Shown here: positions 54,325-62,090 of the stretch, in pieces
Numbering within the stretch: position 1 is the first letter of the stretch
Layout of the letters: every line of letters starts with the position of its first letter
Source: DASSUW01 sp036257565
Lineage (GTDB): Bacteria > Actinomycetota > Thermoleophilia > Solirubrobacterales > Solirubrobacteraceae
DNA length: 64,000 nt
Reading direction: 5' to 3'
NCBI GenBank assembly: GCA_036257565.1
Contig: DATAFH010000074.1
Coordinates: 20,249-84,248 of the forward strand
The notes under the pieces: generated by a model
The model's input: only the letters and a program-made list of their open reading frames with translations
What the model was told of the DNA's origin: nothing
Database searches by the model: none
Translations under genes and position numbers: made by a program

Positions 54325-54966
54325 ATGGCCGAGACCACCACCACCACCACCAACAGCACCACGGACGCCACCAGCGGGTCCACCCGCAAGCCGGCTGCCG
54401 CTCGTAACAGCACGGAGCGCAAGAGCGCCCGCAAGGGCACGTCGACCCGCTCGCGTTCGACGGCGCGGCGCAGTACCGCTGCGAAGTCGCCGAGCAAGTC
54501 GACCGGTCGTCGCGCCCGCACGACGGCGCGCAACGAGACGCGCGAGGCCGCCCAGGCGCAGGTCCGTGCCGCCCGCACGACCGCTGCCCAGGGGCGCAAC
54601 GTCGCCGAGCGCGTCGCGCTGACGTACGTCGGCGCCACGCTCGAGGCGCGTGACCGCGTGCTCGACCTCGTCGGCCGCTTCGGCTCGCGTCCCGCTGCGG
54701 AGCGCGAGATCAAGAAGTTCGAGCGCCGCGGCGAGCGCGACGTCAAGAAGGCCCGCAACCGGGTCGAGCGCCTCGTGCGCCGCAACCAGCGCACCGTGCA
54801 GCGCGAGGTCGGGGCCGCGGAGCGTCAGGCCGACCGACGCACTAACATCGTCAGTGAGCGGATCGCGAACGTGTCGAACCGCGTGGAGGACGCGGCGCAG
54901 TTCGGTGTCGCCACCGGCTCGCGCATCGCCTCGGTCGCGAAGGACCGAGTGAGCACGCTCGTCTAG
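54325..54966 (+). CDS. Basic Ser/Thr/Arg-rich protein with coiled-coil domain
   Basis: This 213-residue protein has a disordered N-terminal tail (about residues 1-75) dominated by Thr, Ser, Lys and Arg, comparable to histone-H1-like or HBHA-like tails. A long amphipathic helical region (about 80-210) follows. No membrane segment. AAGGGG lies 11 bases before ATG 54325; the upstream in-frame ATG 54289 lacks such a site. It may bind DNA or polyanions, but no family was firmly recognised. A LexA-like box upstream suggests DNA-damage control, which would fit a nucleoid protein. Confidence 0.65.
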   Translation: MAETTTTTTNSTTDATSGSTRKPAAARNSTERKSARKGTSTRSRSTARRSTAAKSPSKSTGRRARTTARNETREAAQAQVRAARTTAAQGRNVAERVALTYVGATLEARDRVLDLVGRFGSRPAAEREIKKFERRGERDVKKARNRVERLVRRNQRTVQREVGAAERQADRRTNIVSERIANVSNRVEDAAQFGVATGSRIASVAKDRVSTLV

Positions 54967-55014
54967 CTCCCAGTTTCCCCCGGTGCCGCGGAGGAGCGGC
55001 ATCCGGGTAAGCCT

Positions 55015-55067
55015 GCCGGCCTCATACCTCGCCGGCGGGATTCGCCGGCCCCATATCTGGCCGGCGG
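55015..55067. repeat. Two 24-bp direct repeats
   Basis: Copies at 55015-55038 and 55044-55067 match at 21 of 24 positions, separated by 5 bases. Each has GCCGGC at both ends around an AT-containing centre, so each is also nearly palindromic at its edges. They lie between the stop of the basic coiled-coil gene and its terminator. Their meaning is unclear. Confidence 0.55.
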
Positions 55068-55091
55068 ATGTAGCACCCTCTCCTCCCTCAA

Positions 55092-55122
55092 CCGTCGGCC
55101 CGCCCTCGTGGCGGGTCGTCGG
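55092..55122 (+). terminator. Terminator hairpin after the basic coiled-coil gene
   Basis: CCGTCGGCCCGCC (55092-55104) pairs with GGCGGGTCGTCGG (55110-55122) at 12 of 13 positions around the 5-base loop CTCGT, and a short TCGTTAAA follows. It separates the upstream gene from the two-component operon. Confidence 0.75.
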
Positions 55123-55136
55123 TCGTTAAAGACGCG

Positions 55137-55155
55137 TTCTCAGCCGCTTCTCAGC
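55137..55155. promoter_or_regulatory. Direct-repeat operator (11-bp period) before the response regulator
   Basis: TTCTCAGC occurs twice, starting at 55137 and 55148, an exact 11-bp step, ending 21 bases before ATG 55176. OmpR/PhoB-family regulators bind such tandem half-sites on one face of the helix. The same TCTCAG pair recurs before the PepSY gene of this operon. Confidence 0.65.
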
Positions 55156-55175
55156 GAAGCGGGGATGATCTGCGT

Positions 55176-55856
55176 ATGCGGCTGCTCGTGGTCGAGGACG
55201 ACGTCCGGATGGCGGCGGCGCTGCTGCGCGGCCTGCGCTACGAGGGCGTGGTCGCCGACGTGGCGACCGGCGGGGCGCAGGCGCTCGGCATGGCGCGGGC
55301 CACGCAGTACGACGCCGTGGTGCTCGACGTCATGCTCCCGGACCTCGACGGCTTCGAGACCTGCCGCCGGCTGCGCGAGGAGGGCATGTGGGCGCCGATC
55401 ATGATGCTCACCGCCCGCGACGCTGTGGAGGACCGCATCCGCGGGCTCGACCAGGGCGCCGACGACTACCTGACCAAGCCGTTCTCCCTCGCCGAGCTGC
55501 TCGCGCGCGTGCGCGCCCTCGTGCGGCGCGGGCCGGTCGAGCGGCCGACGGTGTTCCAGGCCGGCAGCCTGCGCCTCGACCCCGCCACGCGGCAGGTCTG
55601 GCGGGGCGAGACCGAGATCGCGCTCTCGGCCCGCGAGTTCGCGCTGCTCGAGACGTTCATGCGGCGCTCGGGCCAGGTGCTCAGCCAGATGCAGCTGCTC
55701 GAGGCGGCCTGGGACCTCGGCTACGAGCAGCGCTCGAACGTGGTGGAGGTCTACGTCCGCTACCTGCGCGAGAAGATCGACCGCCCGTTCGGTGTCGTCT
55801 CGCTCGAGACGGTTCGCGGCGTCGGCTACCGACTGCGCAAGGACGGCGGAGGCTGA
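55176..55856 (+). CDS. OmpR/PhoB-family response regulator
   Basis: This 226-residue protein has a receiver domain with acidic pair EDD (residues 7-9), phospho-acceptor Asp in VVLDVMLPDLDG (about residue 51), Thr in LTARD and Lys in YLTKPF. A C-terminal winged helix (about 128-223) has SAREFALLETFM and NVVEVYVRYLREKID. It is paired with the histidine kinase that follows and overlaps it by 4 bp. Two TTCTCAGC direct repeats just upstream suggest autoregulation. Confidence 0.95.
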   Translation: MRLLVVEDDVRMAAALLRGLRYEGVVADVATGGAQALGMARATQYDAVVLDVMLPDLDGFETCRRLREEGMWAPIMMLTARDAVEDRIRGLDQGADDYLTKPFSLAELLARVRALVRRGPVERPTVFQAGSLRLDPATRQVWRGETEIALSAREFALLETFMRRSGQVLSQMQLLEAAWDLGYEQRSNVVEVYVRYLREKIDRPFGVVSLETVRGVGYRLRKDGGG

Positions 55857-56923
55857 GCCGGCTCCCGATCCGCCTCCGCCTGACGCTGGCGTTCGCCGCC
55901 GCGACGCTGCTCGTGCTCGCGGGCGCCGGGATGCTCGTCTACACCGAGGTGCGTGACGAGCTCGGCGAGCAGGTGCTGGCGGCTGACGACCGCAACGACG
56001 TCCTCGCCGGCCTCGTGACCGCCTTCGCCGTCGGCAGCCCGCTGGCGGTGCTCGTCGCCTCGCTGCTCGGCTATGCGCTGGCGGGTGTGGCGCTCCGCCC
56101 GGTGGAGGCGATGCGCGCCCGCGCGGCCGAGGTCTCGCTCGCACCCGGTGACGACCGGCTCCCGCTGCCGGCCGCACACGACGAGATCCGGCGCCTCGGC
56201 GAGACGCTCAACGACATGCTCGACCGGCTGAGCCGCTCATTCGAGCGCGAGCGGCGCTTCGTGGCCGACGCCAGCCACGAGCTGCGCACGCCGGTCGCCG
56301 TGCTCAAGACCGAGCTCGAGGGCGCGCTGCGGGCCGGCGGCCATGCTCCGGAGGTGCGCACGGCGCTCGTCGCGGCGGTGGAGGAGTGCGACCACCTGGC
56401 GCAGCTGGCCGAGGATCTCCTGGTCATCGCCCGCTCGAGCGAGGGCCGGTTGCCGGTCCGGCCCGAGCGCATCGCGGTCGACGAGCTGCTCGCGGGCGTC
56501 CGCGATCGCTTCACGGACCGCGCCCACGAGCGCGGGCGCGGCATCCACCTCGCGGTCGACGGTGCCCAGGTGACGGCCGATCCGCTCCGGCTGCGACAGG
56601 CGCTCGGCAACCTCGTCGACAACGCGCTGCGCCACGGGGCGGGCGACATCACGATCGCCGGCCGCGCGGCAGACGGCGGCGTGGTCCTCGAGGTGGGTGA
56701 CGAGGGGCCCGGTTTCGGCCCCGAGATCGCCGGCCGCGCGTTCGAGCGCTTCACCCGCGGCGACGCGGCGCGCACGCGCGGCGGCAGCGGCCTGGGGCTG
56801 GCCATCGTGCGGGCGATCGCCGAGGCGCACGGCGGCAAGGCGACGATCGAGGGTGCCGGCGTGCGCCTCTGGTTGCCGTCTCAGGGGCGTCTCAGCGGCG
56901 CCGTGCACGATCCGGTGTCATGA
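55853..56923 (+). CDS. Sensor histidine kinase, CTG start likely
   Basis: This protein of about 356 residues has two membrane helices (about 9-30 and 55-80), a HAMP linker, HisKA with DASHELRTPVAVLK, and HATPase with NLVDNALRHG, VGDEGPGFG and GGSGLGLAIVRAIAE. In this frame no ATG, GTG or TTG lies between the end of the regulator and the first helix; CTG 55853, overlapping the regulator TGA, gives the expected N-terminus, with AAGGA nine bases before it. It is the partner of the upstream regulator and overlaps the PepSY gene by 4 bp. Confidence 0.9.
   Translation: MSRLPIRLRLTLAFAAATLLVLAGAGMLVYTEVRDELGEQVLAADDRNDVLAGLVTAFAVGSPLAVLVASLLGYALAGVALRPVEAMRARAAEVSLAPGDDRLPLPAAHDEIRRLGETLNDMLDRLSRSFERERRFVADASHELRTPVAVLKTELEGALRAGGHAPEVRTALVAAVEECDHLAQLAEDLLVIARSSEGRLPVRPERIAVDELLAGVRDRFTDRAHERGRGIHLAVDGAQVTADPLRLRQALGNLVDNALRHGAGDITIAGRAADGGVVLEVGDEGPGFGPEIAGRAFERFTRGDAARTRGGSGLGLAIVRAIAEAHGGKATIEGAGVRLWLPSQGRLSGAVHDPVS
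56877..56895. promoter_or_regulatory. Direct-repeat operator (11-bp period) before the PepSY gene
   Basis: CGTCTCAG occurs at 56877 and again at 56888, exactly 11 bp apart, in the last codons of the kinase gene and 24 bases before ATG 56920. It shares TCTCAG and the trailing CAGCG with the pair in front of the response regulator, so both are likely sites of the same protein. Confidence 0.6.
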
Positions 56924-57222
56924 GACGCACACTCATCATCGCCGCGACGGTCGCCGTCGCCGCCGCAGGAGCCGCCGCCGTCGCCGGCGCGAGTGGCGAC
57001 GACGACGCGACCGAGCGGGCCATCACCGGAAGCGCCCTCGACCGCGCCAAGGCCGCAGCGCTCGCCAACACGCCCGGCAAGGTCACCGAGACCGAGGTGG
57101 GCGACGAGGAGAGCTACTACGAGGTCGAGGTCACCCGCGACGACGGGAGCCAGGTCGACGTGCAGCTCGACCGCGACTTCAACGTCGTGGGCGGCAAGGC
57201 CGACAGCGAGAACGACGGATGA
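56920..57222 (+). CDS. Secreted PepSY-domain protein
   Basis: This 100-residue protein has a signal peptide (MRRTLIIAATVAVAAAGAAA) and one PepSY-type domain: ALDRAKAAALANTPGKVTET followed by YYEVEVTRDDGSQVDVQLD. PepSY proteins often sit beside OmpR-type two-component systems and may modulate sensors or envelope proteases. The ATG overlaps the kinase stop. A regulator-like direct repeat lies just upstream, so it may also have its own promoter. Confidence 0.85.
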   Translation: MRRTLIIAATVAVAAAGAAAVAGASGDDDATERAITGSALDRAKAAALANTPGKVTETEVGDEESYYEVEVTRDDGSQVDVQLDRDFNVVGGKADSENDG

Positions 57223-57887
57223 TCGGCCTGCTCGCGGCCGGCGCGGCTGCGGCCGCGCTGGCCGGGCCGGGGGACTTCACGACGGCGATCGACAACCCGT
57301 ACTGGCCGATGCGGCCCGGCACCCGCTGGGTGTACCGGGAGACCGACTCGGACGGTGCGGTGCAGAAGGTCGTCGTGAAGGTCACGCACCGGACCAAGCG
57401 CGTGACGTCGGGCGTCGTGGGCCGCGTGGTGCGCGACAGGGTGACCGAGAAGGGCGAGCTCGTCGAGGACACCTTCGACTGGTTCGCCCAGGACCGCCGC
57501 GGCAACGTCTGGTACCTCGGCGAGGACACCACGGAGTACGAGAACGGCAGGCCGGTGTCGACCGCCGGGTCGTTCGAGGACGGCGCGAACGGCGCTCGGT
57601 GCGGCATCGTCATGCTCGCCCACCCGCGCGTCGGCCGCGAGTACAGGCAGGAGCGCGCGCCCGGCGTGGCCGAAGACGAGGCCCGTGTGCTGAGCCGCGA
57701 CGAGCAGGTCCAGGTGCCCTTCGGGCGCTTCAAGAACGCGCTGCTCACGCGCGACACGAACCCGCTCGAGCCGCGGGTCAACGAATACAAGCTGTATGCC
57801 CGCGGGGTCGGCCCCGTCCTCTCCCTCGGCATCTCGAGCGGAGCCGGGCGAGAGGAGCTCGTCCGCTTCCGGCGTGGCCAGGGGTAG
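57219..57887 (+). CDS. Secreted hypothetical protein
   Basis: A 222-residue protein with a short signal-like N-terminus (MIGLLAAGAAAAALAGPGDF) and an all-beta-looking body with NPYWPMRPGTRWVYRE, GNVWYLGEDTTEY and GRFKNALLTRD. Similar secreted proteins are found near PepSY or metal-stress genes in Actinobacteria, without known function. The ATG overlaps the PepSY stop, so it is the fourth gene of the two-component operon. Confidence 0.7.
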   Translation: MIGLLAAGAAAAALAGPGDFTTAIDNPYWPMRPGTRWVYRETDSDGAVQKVVVKVTHRTKRVTSGVVGRVVRDRVTEKGELVEDTFDWFAQDRRGNVWYLGEDTTEYENGRPVSTAGSFEDGANGARCGIVMLAHPRVGREYRQERAPGVAEDEARVLSRDEQVQVPFGRFKNALLTRDTNPLEPRVNEYKLYARGVGPVLSLGISSGAGREELVRFRRGQG

Positions 57888-57906
57888 CTGCCACAATGGG
57901 CACAGC

Positions 57907-59037
57907 ATGCCGACTCGAGAGCAGATCACCGAAGCGCTGAAGTCCGTCATCGACCCCGAGCTCCGCAAGGACATCGTCGAGCTCGAGATGGTGCGGGCGA
58001 TCGACATCAAGGACGGCGGCGTCGTCGACGTCACCGTCTCGCTGACCACGCCCGGCTGCCCGATCAAGGGTCACTTCCAGACGGCTGTCACCAAGGCGGT
58101 CAACGGGCTCGACGGCGTCGCTCGCGTGAACGTCGGCTTCGACGTGCTGAGCGACCAGGAGAAGGGCGTCCTGCAGCGCAAGCTGGGGCGCCCGAACGGC
58201 CTCCCGGAGGGCGCGCTCGCCCAGGTCGCCAACGTGATCTGCGTCGGCTCCGGCAAGGGCGGCGTCGGCAAGTCCTCGCTCACCGTGAACCTCGCCGCCG
58301 CGCTGGTGGCCGAGGGCAAGAAGGTCGGCGTGCTCGACGCCGACGTCTGGGGGTACTCGATCCCGCGCATGCTCGGGGTCGGCGGTCAGCGCCCCAAGGT
58401 CTCGGGCGAGCGCAAGATCCTGCCGCTCGAGGCGCACGGCATCAAGGTGATGTCGATCGGCTTCTTCATCGCTGAGGACGAGGCCGTCGTGTGGCGCGGC
58501 CCGATGCTCCACAAGGCGCTCACGCAGTTCCTCGAGGACGTGGCGTGGGGCGAGCTCGACTTCCTGCTCATCGACCTGCCCCCCGGCACCGGCGACGTCT
58601 CGATGACGCTCGCACAGCTGCTGCCGATGGCGAAGTTCGTGATCGTCACGACGCCGCAGGCGGCCGCCCAGAAGGTGGCGCGGCGCTCGGCCGAGATGGC
58701 GGACAAGGTCAAGCTCGAGATCGGCGGCGTGATCGAGAACATGTCCGGCTTCACGACGCCGGCGGGCGAGCGGTTCCCGATCTTCGGGGAGGGCGGCGGG
58801 CAGGCGCTGGCCGACGAGCTCGAGGTGCCGCTGCTCGGCAAGGTGCCGCTCACGATGCCGCTGCGCGAAACCGCCGACGCCGGCGTACCGCTGATCGAGG
58901 CCAACCCGGACGATCCGGCGGCGCAGGCCGTGCGCCAGGCCGCCCGCGGGCTGGTGGCGATCACACCCGTCGAGCTGCCGATCATGGCCGATCCGGTGCC
59001 CCCGCAGCCGCTCGGCATGAGCCTCCCGATGGCCTAG
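57907..59037 (+). CDS. mrp: Mrp/NBP35-family Fe-S carrier ATPase
   Basis: This 376-residue protein has an N-terminal DUF59/MIP18 domain (about 1-85, DPELRKDIVELEMV) and a P-loop NTPase with the deviant Walker A GSGKGGVGKSS near 111-121, and LIDLPPGTGDVSMTLAQLLP. Where proteobacterial Mrp has a CxxC after ENMS, this one reads ENMSGFTTPAGERF with no Cys, as in several actinobacterial Mrp proteins, so cluster binding must differ. It likely helps assemble or traffic Fe-S clusters; a ferredoxin gene lies nearby. Confidence 0.92.
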   Translation: MPTREQITEALKSVIDPELRKDIVELEMVRAIDIKDGGVVDVTVSLTTPGCPIKGHFQTAVTKAVNGLDGVARVNVGFDVLSDQEKGVLQRKLGRPNGLPEGALAQVANVICVGSGKGGVGKSSLTVNLAAALVAEGKKVGVLDADVWGYSIPRMLGVGGQRPKVSGERKILPLEAHGIKVMSIGFFIAEDEAVVWRGPMLHKALTQFLEDVAWGELDFLLIDLPPGTGDVSMTLAQLLPMAKFVIVTTPQAAAQKVARRSAEMADKVKLEIGGVIENMSGFTTPAGERFPIFGEGGGQALADELEVPLLGKVPLTMPLRETADAGVPLIEANPDDPAAQAVRQAARGLVAITPVELPIMADPVPPQPLGMSLPMA

Positions 59038-59126
59038 CGGCGCGGCGCTCTCCCCGACGCTAGCTTCCGCCGGGCGCGACCGGGGGCGATTCGCGCTCGC
59101 GGCGCCGAGGCCGAGGGGAGAGCGGG

Positions 59127-59267
59127 ATGGCTGTGGAGTCGGGCAGGACGGGCGGCGGCTCGCGCGGCCACGGCCCGATGCGGCGCGTGCTGCTCGGCGG
59201 GGTCTCGAGCCGCCTCATGCGGCGTGCCGCGTGCCCGGTCGTCGTCGTGCCCCGCTGCGGGGAGTAG
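59127..59267 (+). pseudogene. UspA C-terminal fragment
   Basis: GAGGGGAG precedes ATG 59127, and the 46-residue product reads like the end of a universal stress protein: GGSRGHGPMRRVLLGGVSS, which is the ATP-binding G-x2-G-x9-G(S) pattern, then ACPVVVVP. About 100 N-terminal residues of a normal Usp domain are absent, and no matching sequence lies upstream in any frame. It is either a remnant or a translated miniature. The 89 bp before it show no feature. Confidence 0.55.
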
Positions 59268-59270
59268 CGC

Positions 59271-59534
59271 CTACCGGCCGGCGTAGTAGTCCGCGTTCAT
59301 CTGCGTGTACTGCTGCCACTCCTCGGGCAGCTGGTCCTCGGCGAAGCAGGCGTCGACCGGGCAGGCCTCGACGCAGGCGTCGCAGTCGATGCATTCCTCC
59401 GGATCGATGTACAGCATCTCGACCTTGTCATAGTCGGGCTCTTCCGGGGTCGGGTGGATGCAATCGACGGGGCAGACCTCGACGCACGAGTTGTCCTTGG
59501 TGCCGATGCAGGGTTCAGCGATCACGTAGGCCAT
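59271..59534 (-). CDS. fdxA: 7Fe ferredoxin, FdxA-like
   Basis: This 87-residue protein has two cluster motifs. CIGTKDNSCVEVCPVDCI has the wide spacing of a 3Fe-4S site, and CIDCDACVEACP is a normal 4Fe-4S CxxCxxCxxxCP. The ending resembles actinobacterial FdxA. It carries electrons for oxidoreductases such as P450s or 2-oxoacid oxidoreductases. Its start is ATG 59534, and the 63-bp gap to the amidase end holds nothing else. Confidence 0.93.
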   Translation of the reverse strand: MAYVIAEPCIGTKDNSCVEVCPVDCIHPTPEEPDYDKVEMLYIDPEECIDCDACVEACPVDACFAEDQLPEEWQQYTQMNADYYAGR

Positions 59535-59597
59535 GGGTTCCTTCAGGGGGCTCGAACGTCAGGGAGCGACCCGGATCATAGGCTGACGGGCGATGCG

Positions 59598-61019
59598 CTA
59601 CAGCTGCGGCATCGGCAGCGGGCGCTCGAGCGTCGCCTCGATCTGCGCCGCGACCTGCAGCAGCGTGTCCTCCCCGAGCGGCTTGGCCACGAGCTGCGCG
59701 TTGGTGGGCAGCCCGTCGTCGCCGAGGCCGACCGGCACGCTGATGGCCGGCTGGCCGGTGACGTTGAACAGCGACGTGAACGGCGTGAACTGGCCGGAGC
59801 GATGGAGGTCGGCCAGCGGGTCGTCGCCGCAACCGTGGATGGCGCCGATCGGCGCCGGCCGTTCGGCGAGCGCGGGAGTGAGCAGCACGTCGTAGTCGGC
59901 GAAGAACGCCACGATGCCGCGGGCGACGGCCTGCAGCTGCGCGACGGCGCCGAGGTACGCGACCGACGAGAGGCGCTTCGCGCGCTCGTACAGCGCGCGG
60001 GACAGCGGCTCGATCTCGTCGTCCTCCGGCTCGCGCCCGGCGAGCAGCGACCCGTACATGATCCCGAGGCTCACCGGCGGCCCGAAGACCTCCTCGAAGA
60101 GGTCGATCGCGTTGGCACCGGGGAAGGCCGGCGAGGCGGACTCCACCTCGTGCCCGAGGCTCGCCAGCAGCTCGCCGGCCGCGTGCATGCCGCGCACGCA
60201 CTCGGGGTCGACGTCGACGCCCAGCGGGTTGTTGGCGGTCATCGCGATGCGCAGCCGCCCAGGGCTGCGGCGGATGCTCGTGGAGTACGGCTCGGCCGGT
60301 CGCGGCGCCCACGTGGCGTCGCCGACCTCGTAGCCGGCGAGCACGTCGAGCACGTGGGCGGTCTCCACCACCGAGCGGGTGAGCACGCCGTCGCTCGCCA
60401 GGAACGAGTCGCCGAGGTCGGGCCCGCGCGACACGCGCCCGCGGCTGGGCTTGAGGCCGACGAGGCCGCAGCAGGCGGCCGGGATGCGGATGGAGCCGCC
60501 CCCATCATTGCCGTGGGCGACCGGCAGCATGCCCGAGGCCACGGCGGCGGCGGCGCCGCCGGACGAGCCGCCCGGCGTGCGGTCGAGGTTCCACGGGTTG
60601 TGCGTGGCACCCGTGTGGCGCGGCTCGGTCGTCGGCAGGATCCCGAACTCGGGCATGTTCGTGACGCCCACGACCACGAAGCCGGCGTCGCGCAGCCGGC
60701 GCACGAGGTAGGCGCTGTGCTCGGGGCGGTGGCCGGCGAGGAACTTCGAGCCGAAGTTCATGCACAGCCCGGCCACCGGCATGTTGGCCTTGACGGCGAT
60801 CGGCACGCCGGCGAACGGGCGCTCATCGCCGGGCTCGATGGCGTCCGCCGCCTCGAGCGCGCGCTCGGCGTCCACCTCTACGAAGGCGTTGATGCGGTCG
60901 TCGAGGTCCTCGATCCGCGAGAGGGCAGACGTGACCACCTCCCGCGCGGACAGCTCTCCGCCTCTGACGAGCGCGGCGACCTCGTTGACCGGCTTGAGCA
61001 TCAGATCCGTTGCGCTCAT
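59598..61019 (-). CDS. Amidase-signature family hydrolase
   Basis: This 473-residue protein has the Ser-cisSer-Lys triad: Lys in PIAVKANMPVAG, the cis-Ser in NDGGGSIRIPA and the nucleophile in GGSSGGAAAAVASG. The family hydrolyses amides, including GatA-type tRNA amidotransferase substrates, but with no gatB or gatC nearby a stand-alone amidase is more likely. ATG 61019 is chosen for MSATDLMLKPVNEVAALV. The gene is divergent from the CGNR regulator gene, with 72 bp between the starts. Confidence 0.88.
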   Translation of the reverse strand: MSATDLMLKPVNEVAALVRGGELSAREVVTSALSRIEDLDDRINAFVEVDAERALEAADAIEPGDERPFAGVPIAVKANMPVAGLCMNFGSKFLAGHRPEHSAYLVRRLRDAGFVVVGVTNMPEFGILPTTEPRHTGATHNPWNLDRTPGGSSGGAAAAVASGMLPVAHGNDGGGSIRIPAACCGLVGLKPSRGRVSRGPDLGDSFLASDGVLTRSVVETAHVLDVLAGYEVGDATWAPRPAEPYSTSIRRSPGRLRIAMTANNPLGVDVDPECVRGMHAAGELLASLGHEVESASPAFPGANAIDLFEEVFGPPVSLGIMYGSLLAGREPEDDEIEPLSRALYERAKRLSSVAYLGAVAQLQAVARGIVAFFADYDVLLTPALAERPAPIGAIHGCGDDPLADLHRSGQFTPFTSLFNVTGQPAISVPVGLGDDGLPTNAQLVAKPLGEDTLLQVAAQIEATLERPLPMPQL

Positions 61020-61091
61020 CTCGGCCGGCGGCAGCCTACGGGAAAACGATTGGTGAAGGGTTCTTTCCGAATCGCGTGTAACCAGTTGAGC

Positions 61092-61709
61092 ATGGATCAT
61101 CCGGTTATGCATCGCGACCTGCCGTTCGGGCCTCCGGTCACCGGCGCTCCGTACTGGTACTGGCTCGGCGGCCGCCCGGCGCTCGACTTCGTCAACACCC
61201 GTCGAGAGCGCTGGCGGCGGGACGTCGAATGCCTGCTGTCGGTCGACGAGGTGGTGGAGTGGCTCGTGCGCGCCCGCCTGCTGCCGCAGCCCATGCGGGC
61301 GCTCGCATCCGTGCTCGGCGAGGCGCGGGAGCTGCGGGAGGCGATCGACCTCGGCGTGCGCGCTGCCGTGGGCGGGACGCGCGTCGACGGCGCCGCCGTG
61401 ACGCTGATCGACGACTGGCTCACGCTGGCAGGCTCGCGCCCGGCGCTGGTCACCGGCCCCGACGGCCGTGCGCGGCTCTCGGAGCGCTCAGCGGTGGTCT
61501 CGCCCCGGCGCGCGCTCGGCATGGTCGCCTACGACGCCGCGCGCATGCTCGGCCTGCCCGCCGAGCGGGCGCGGGTGCGCATCTGCGGCTCGGCGACGTG
61601 CTCCGCGCGCTTCTACGACCGCTCTCCCGCCGCCCGCCGGCGCTGGTGCTCGATGGCGTTGTGCGGCAACCAGAACAAGGCCCGTCGCTTCAGGGAGCGC
61701 GCGCGATGA
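61092..61709 (+). CDS. CGNR zinc-finger/ABATE-domain regulator
   Basis: This 205-residue protein has an N-terminal ABATE domain (LGGRPALDFVNTRRERW) and a C-terminal zinc finger, RICGSATCSARFYDRS then RRWCSMALCGNQNKARRF. The family name motif CGNR is CGNQ here. Such proteins are presumed transcriptional regulators, often near catabolic genes. It overlaps the broken citrate synthase gene by 4 bp (ATGA), and is divergent from the amidase gene, which it may control. Confidence 0.87.
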   Translation: MDHPVMHRDLPFGPPVTGAPYWYWLGGRPALDFVNTRRERWRRDVECLLSVDEVVEWLVRARLLPQPMRALASVLGEARELREAIDLGVRAAVGGTRVDGAAVTLIDDWLTLAGSRPALVTGPDGRARLSERSAVVSPRRALGMVAYDAARMLGLPAERARVRICGSATCSARFYDRSPAARRRWCSMALCGNQNKARRFRERAR

Positions 61710-62054
61710 GTGGCCTCGAGGGCATTGTCGCCTTCGACACCTCGATCGCCGAGCCCGACCGTGACGGCGGCGCGCTGCGCTACCGCGGCGTCGACGGGGG
61801 CGGACGTGGCGGCCGCGCTCGAGGAGCTGCGCGCCCGCAAGCCCGATCGCGTGCTGGCCACCAACGTCGAGTTCTGGTCCGCCGTGATCCTCGACCACGC
61901 GCAGGTCCCGTCCGAGCTCTTCACGCCGCTGTTCACCTGCGCCCGCACGGCAGGCTGGTCGGCCCACATCCTCGAGCAGAAGCGCGAGGGCCGGCTCATC
62001 CGGCCGACCGCGCGGTACGTCGGCGAGCCCGAGCGCCCGCTCTCAGCCGTCTAG
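61706..62054 (+). pseudogene. Citrate synthase with the middle deleted
   Basis: From ATG 61706 about 30 residues match a citrate synthase N-terminus (EGIVAFDTSIAEPDRDGGAL then RYRGVD). Near 61795 the sequence passes into another frame and directly reads the C-terminal part: ADVAAALEELRARKPDRVL, NVEFWSAVILDHAQVP, FTCARTAGWSAHILEQKR, RPTARYVG. About 250 internal residues, including the active-site His region, are missing. The product cannot be active. The ends are well conserved, so the loss looks recent. Confidence 0.85.
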
Positions 62055-62090
62055 CCTCACGCTGATCCTGCTGCTCATCCTCGGCGTCCT

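Noticed and set aside
55015..55067. CRISPR-like repeats
   Set aside because: Only two imperfect copies with a 5-base gap and no cas genes.
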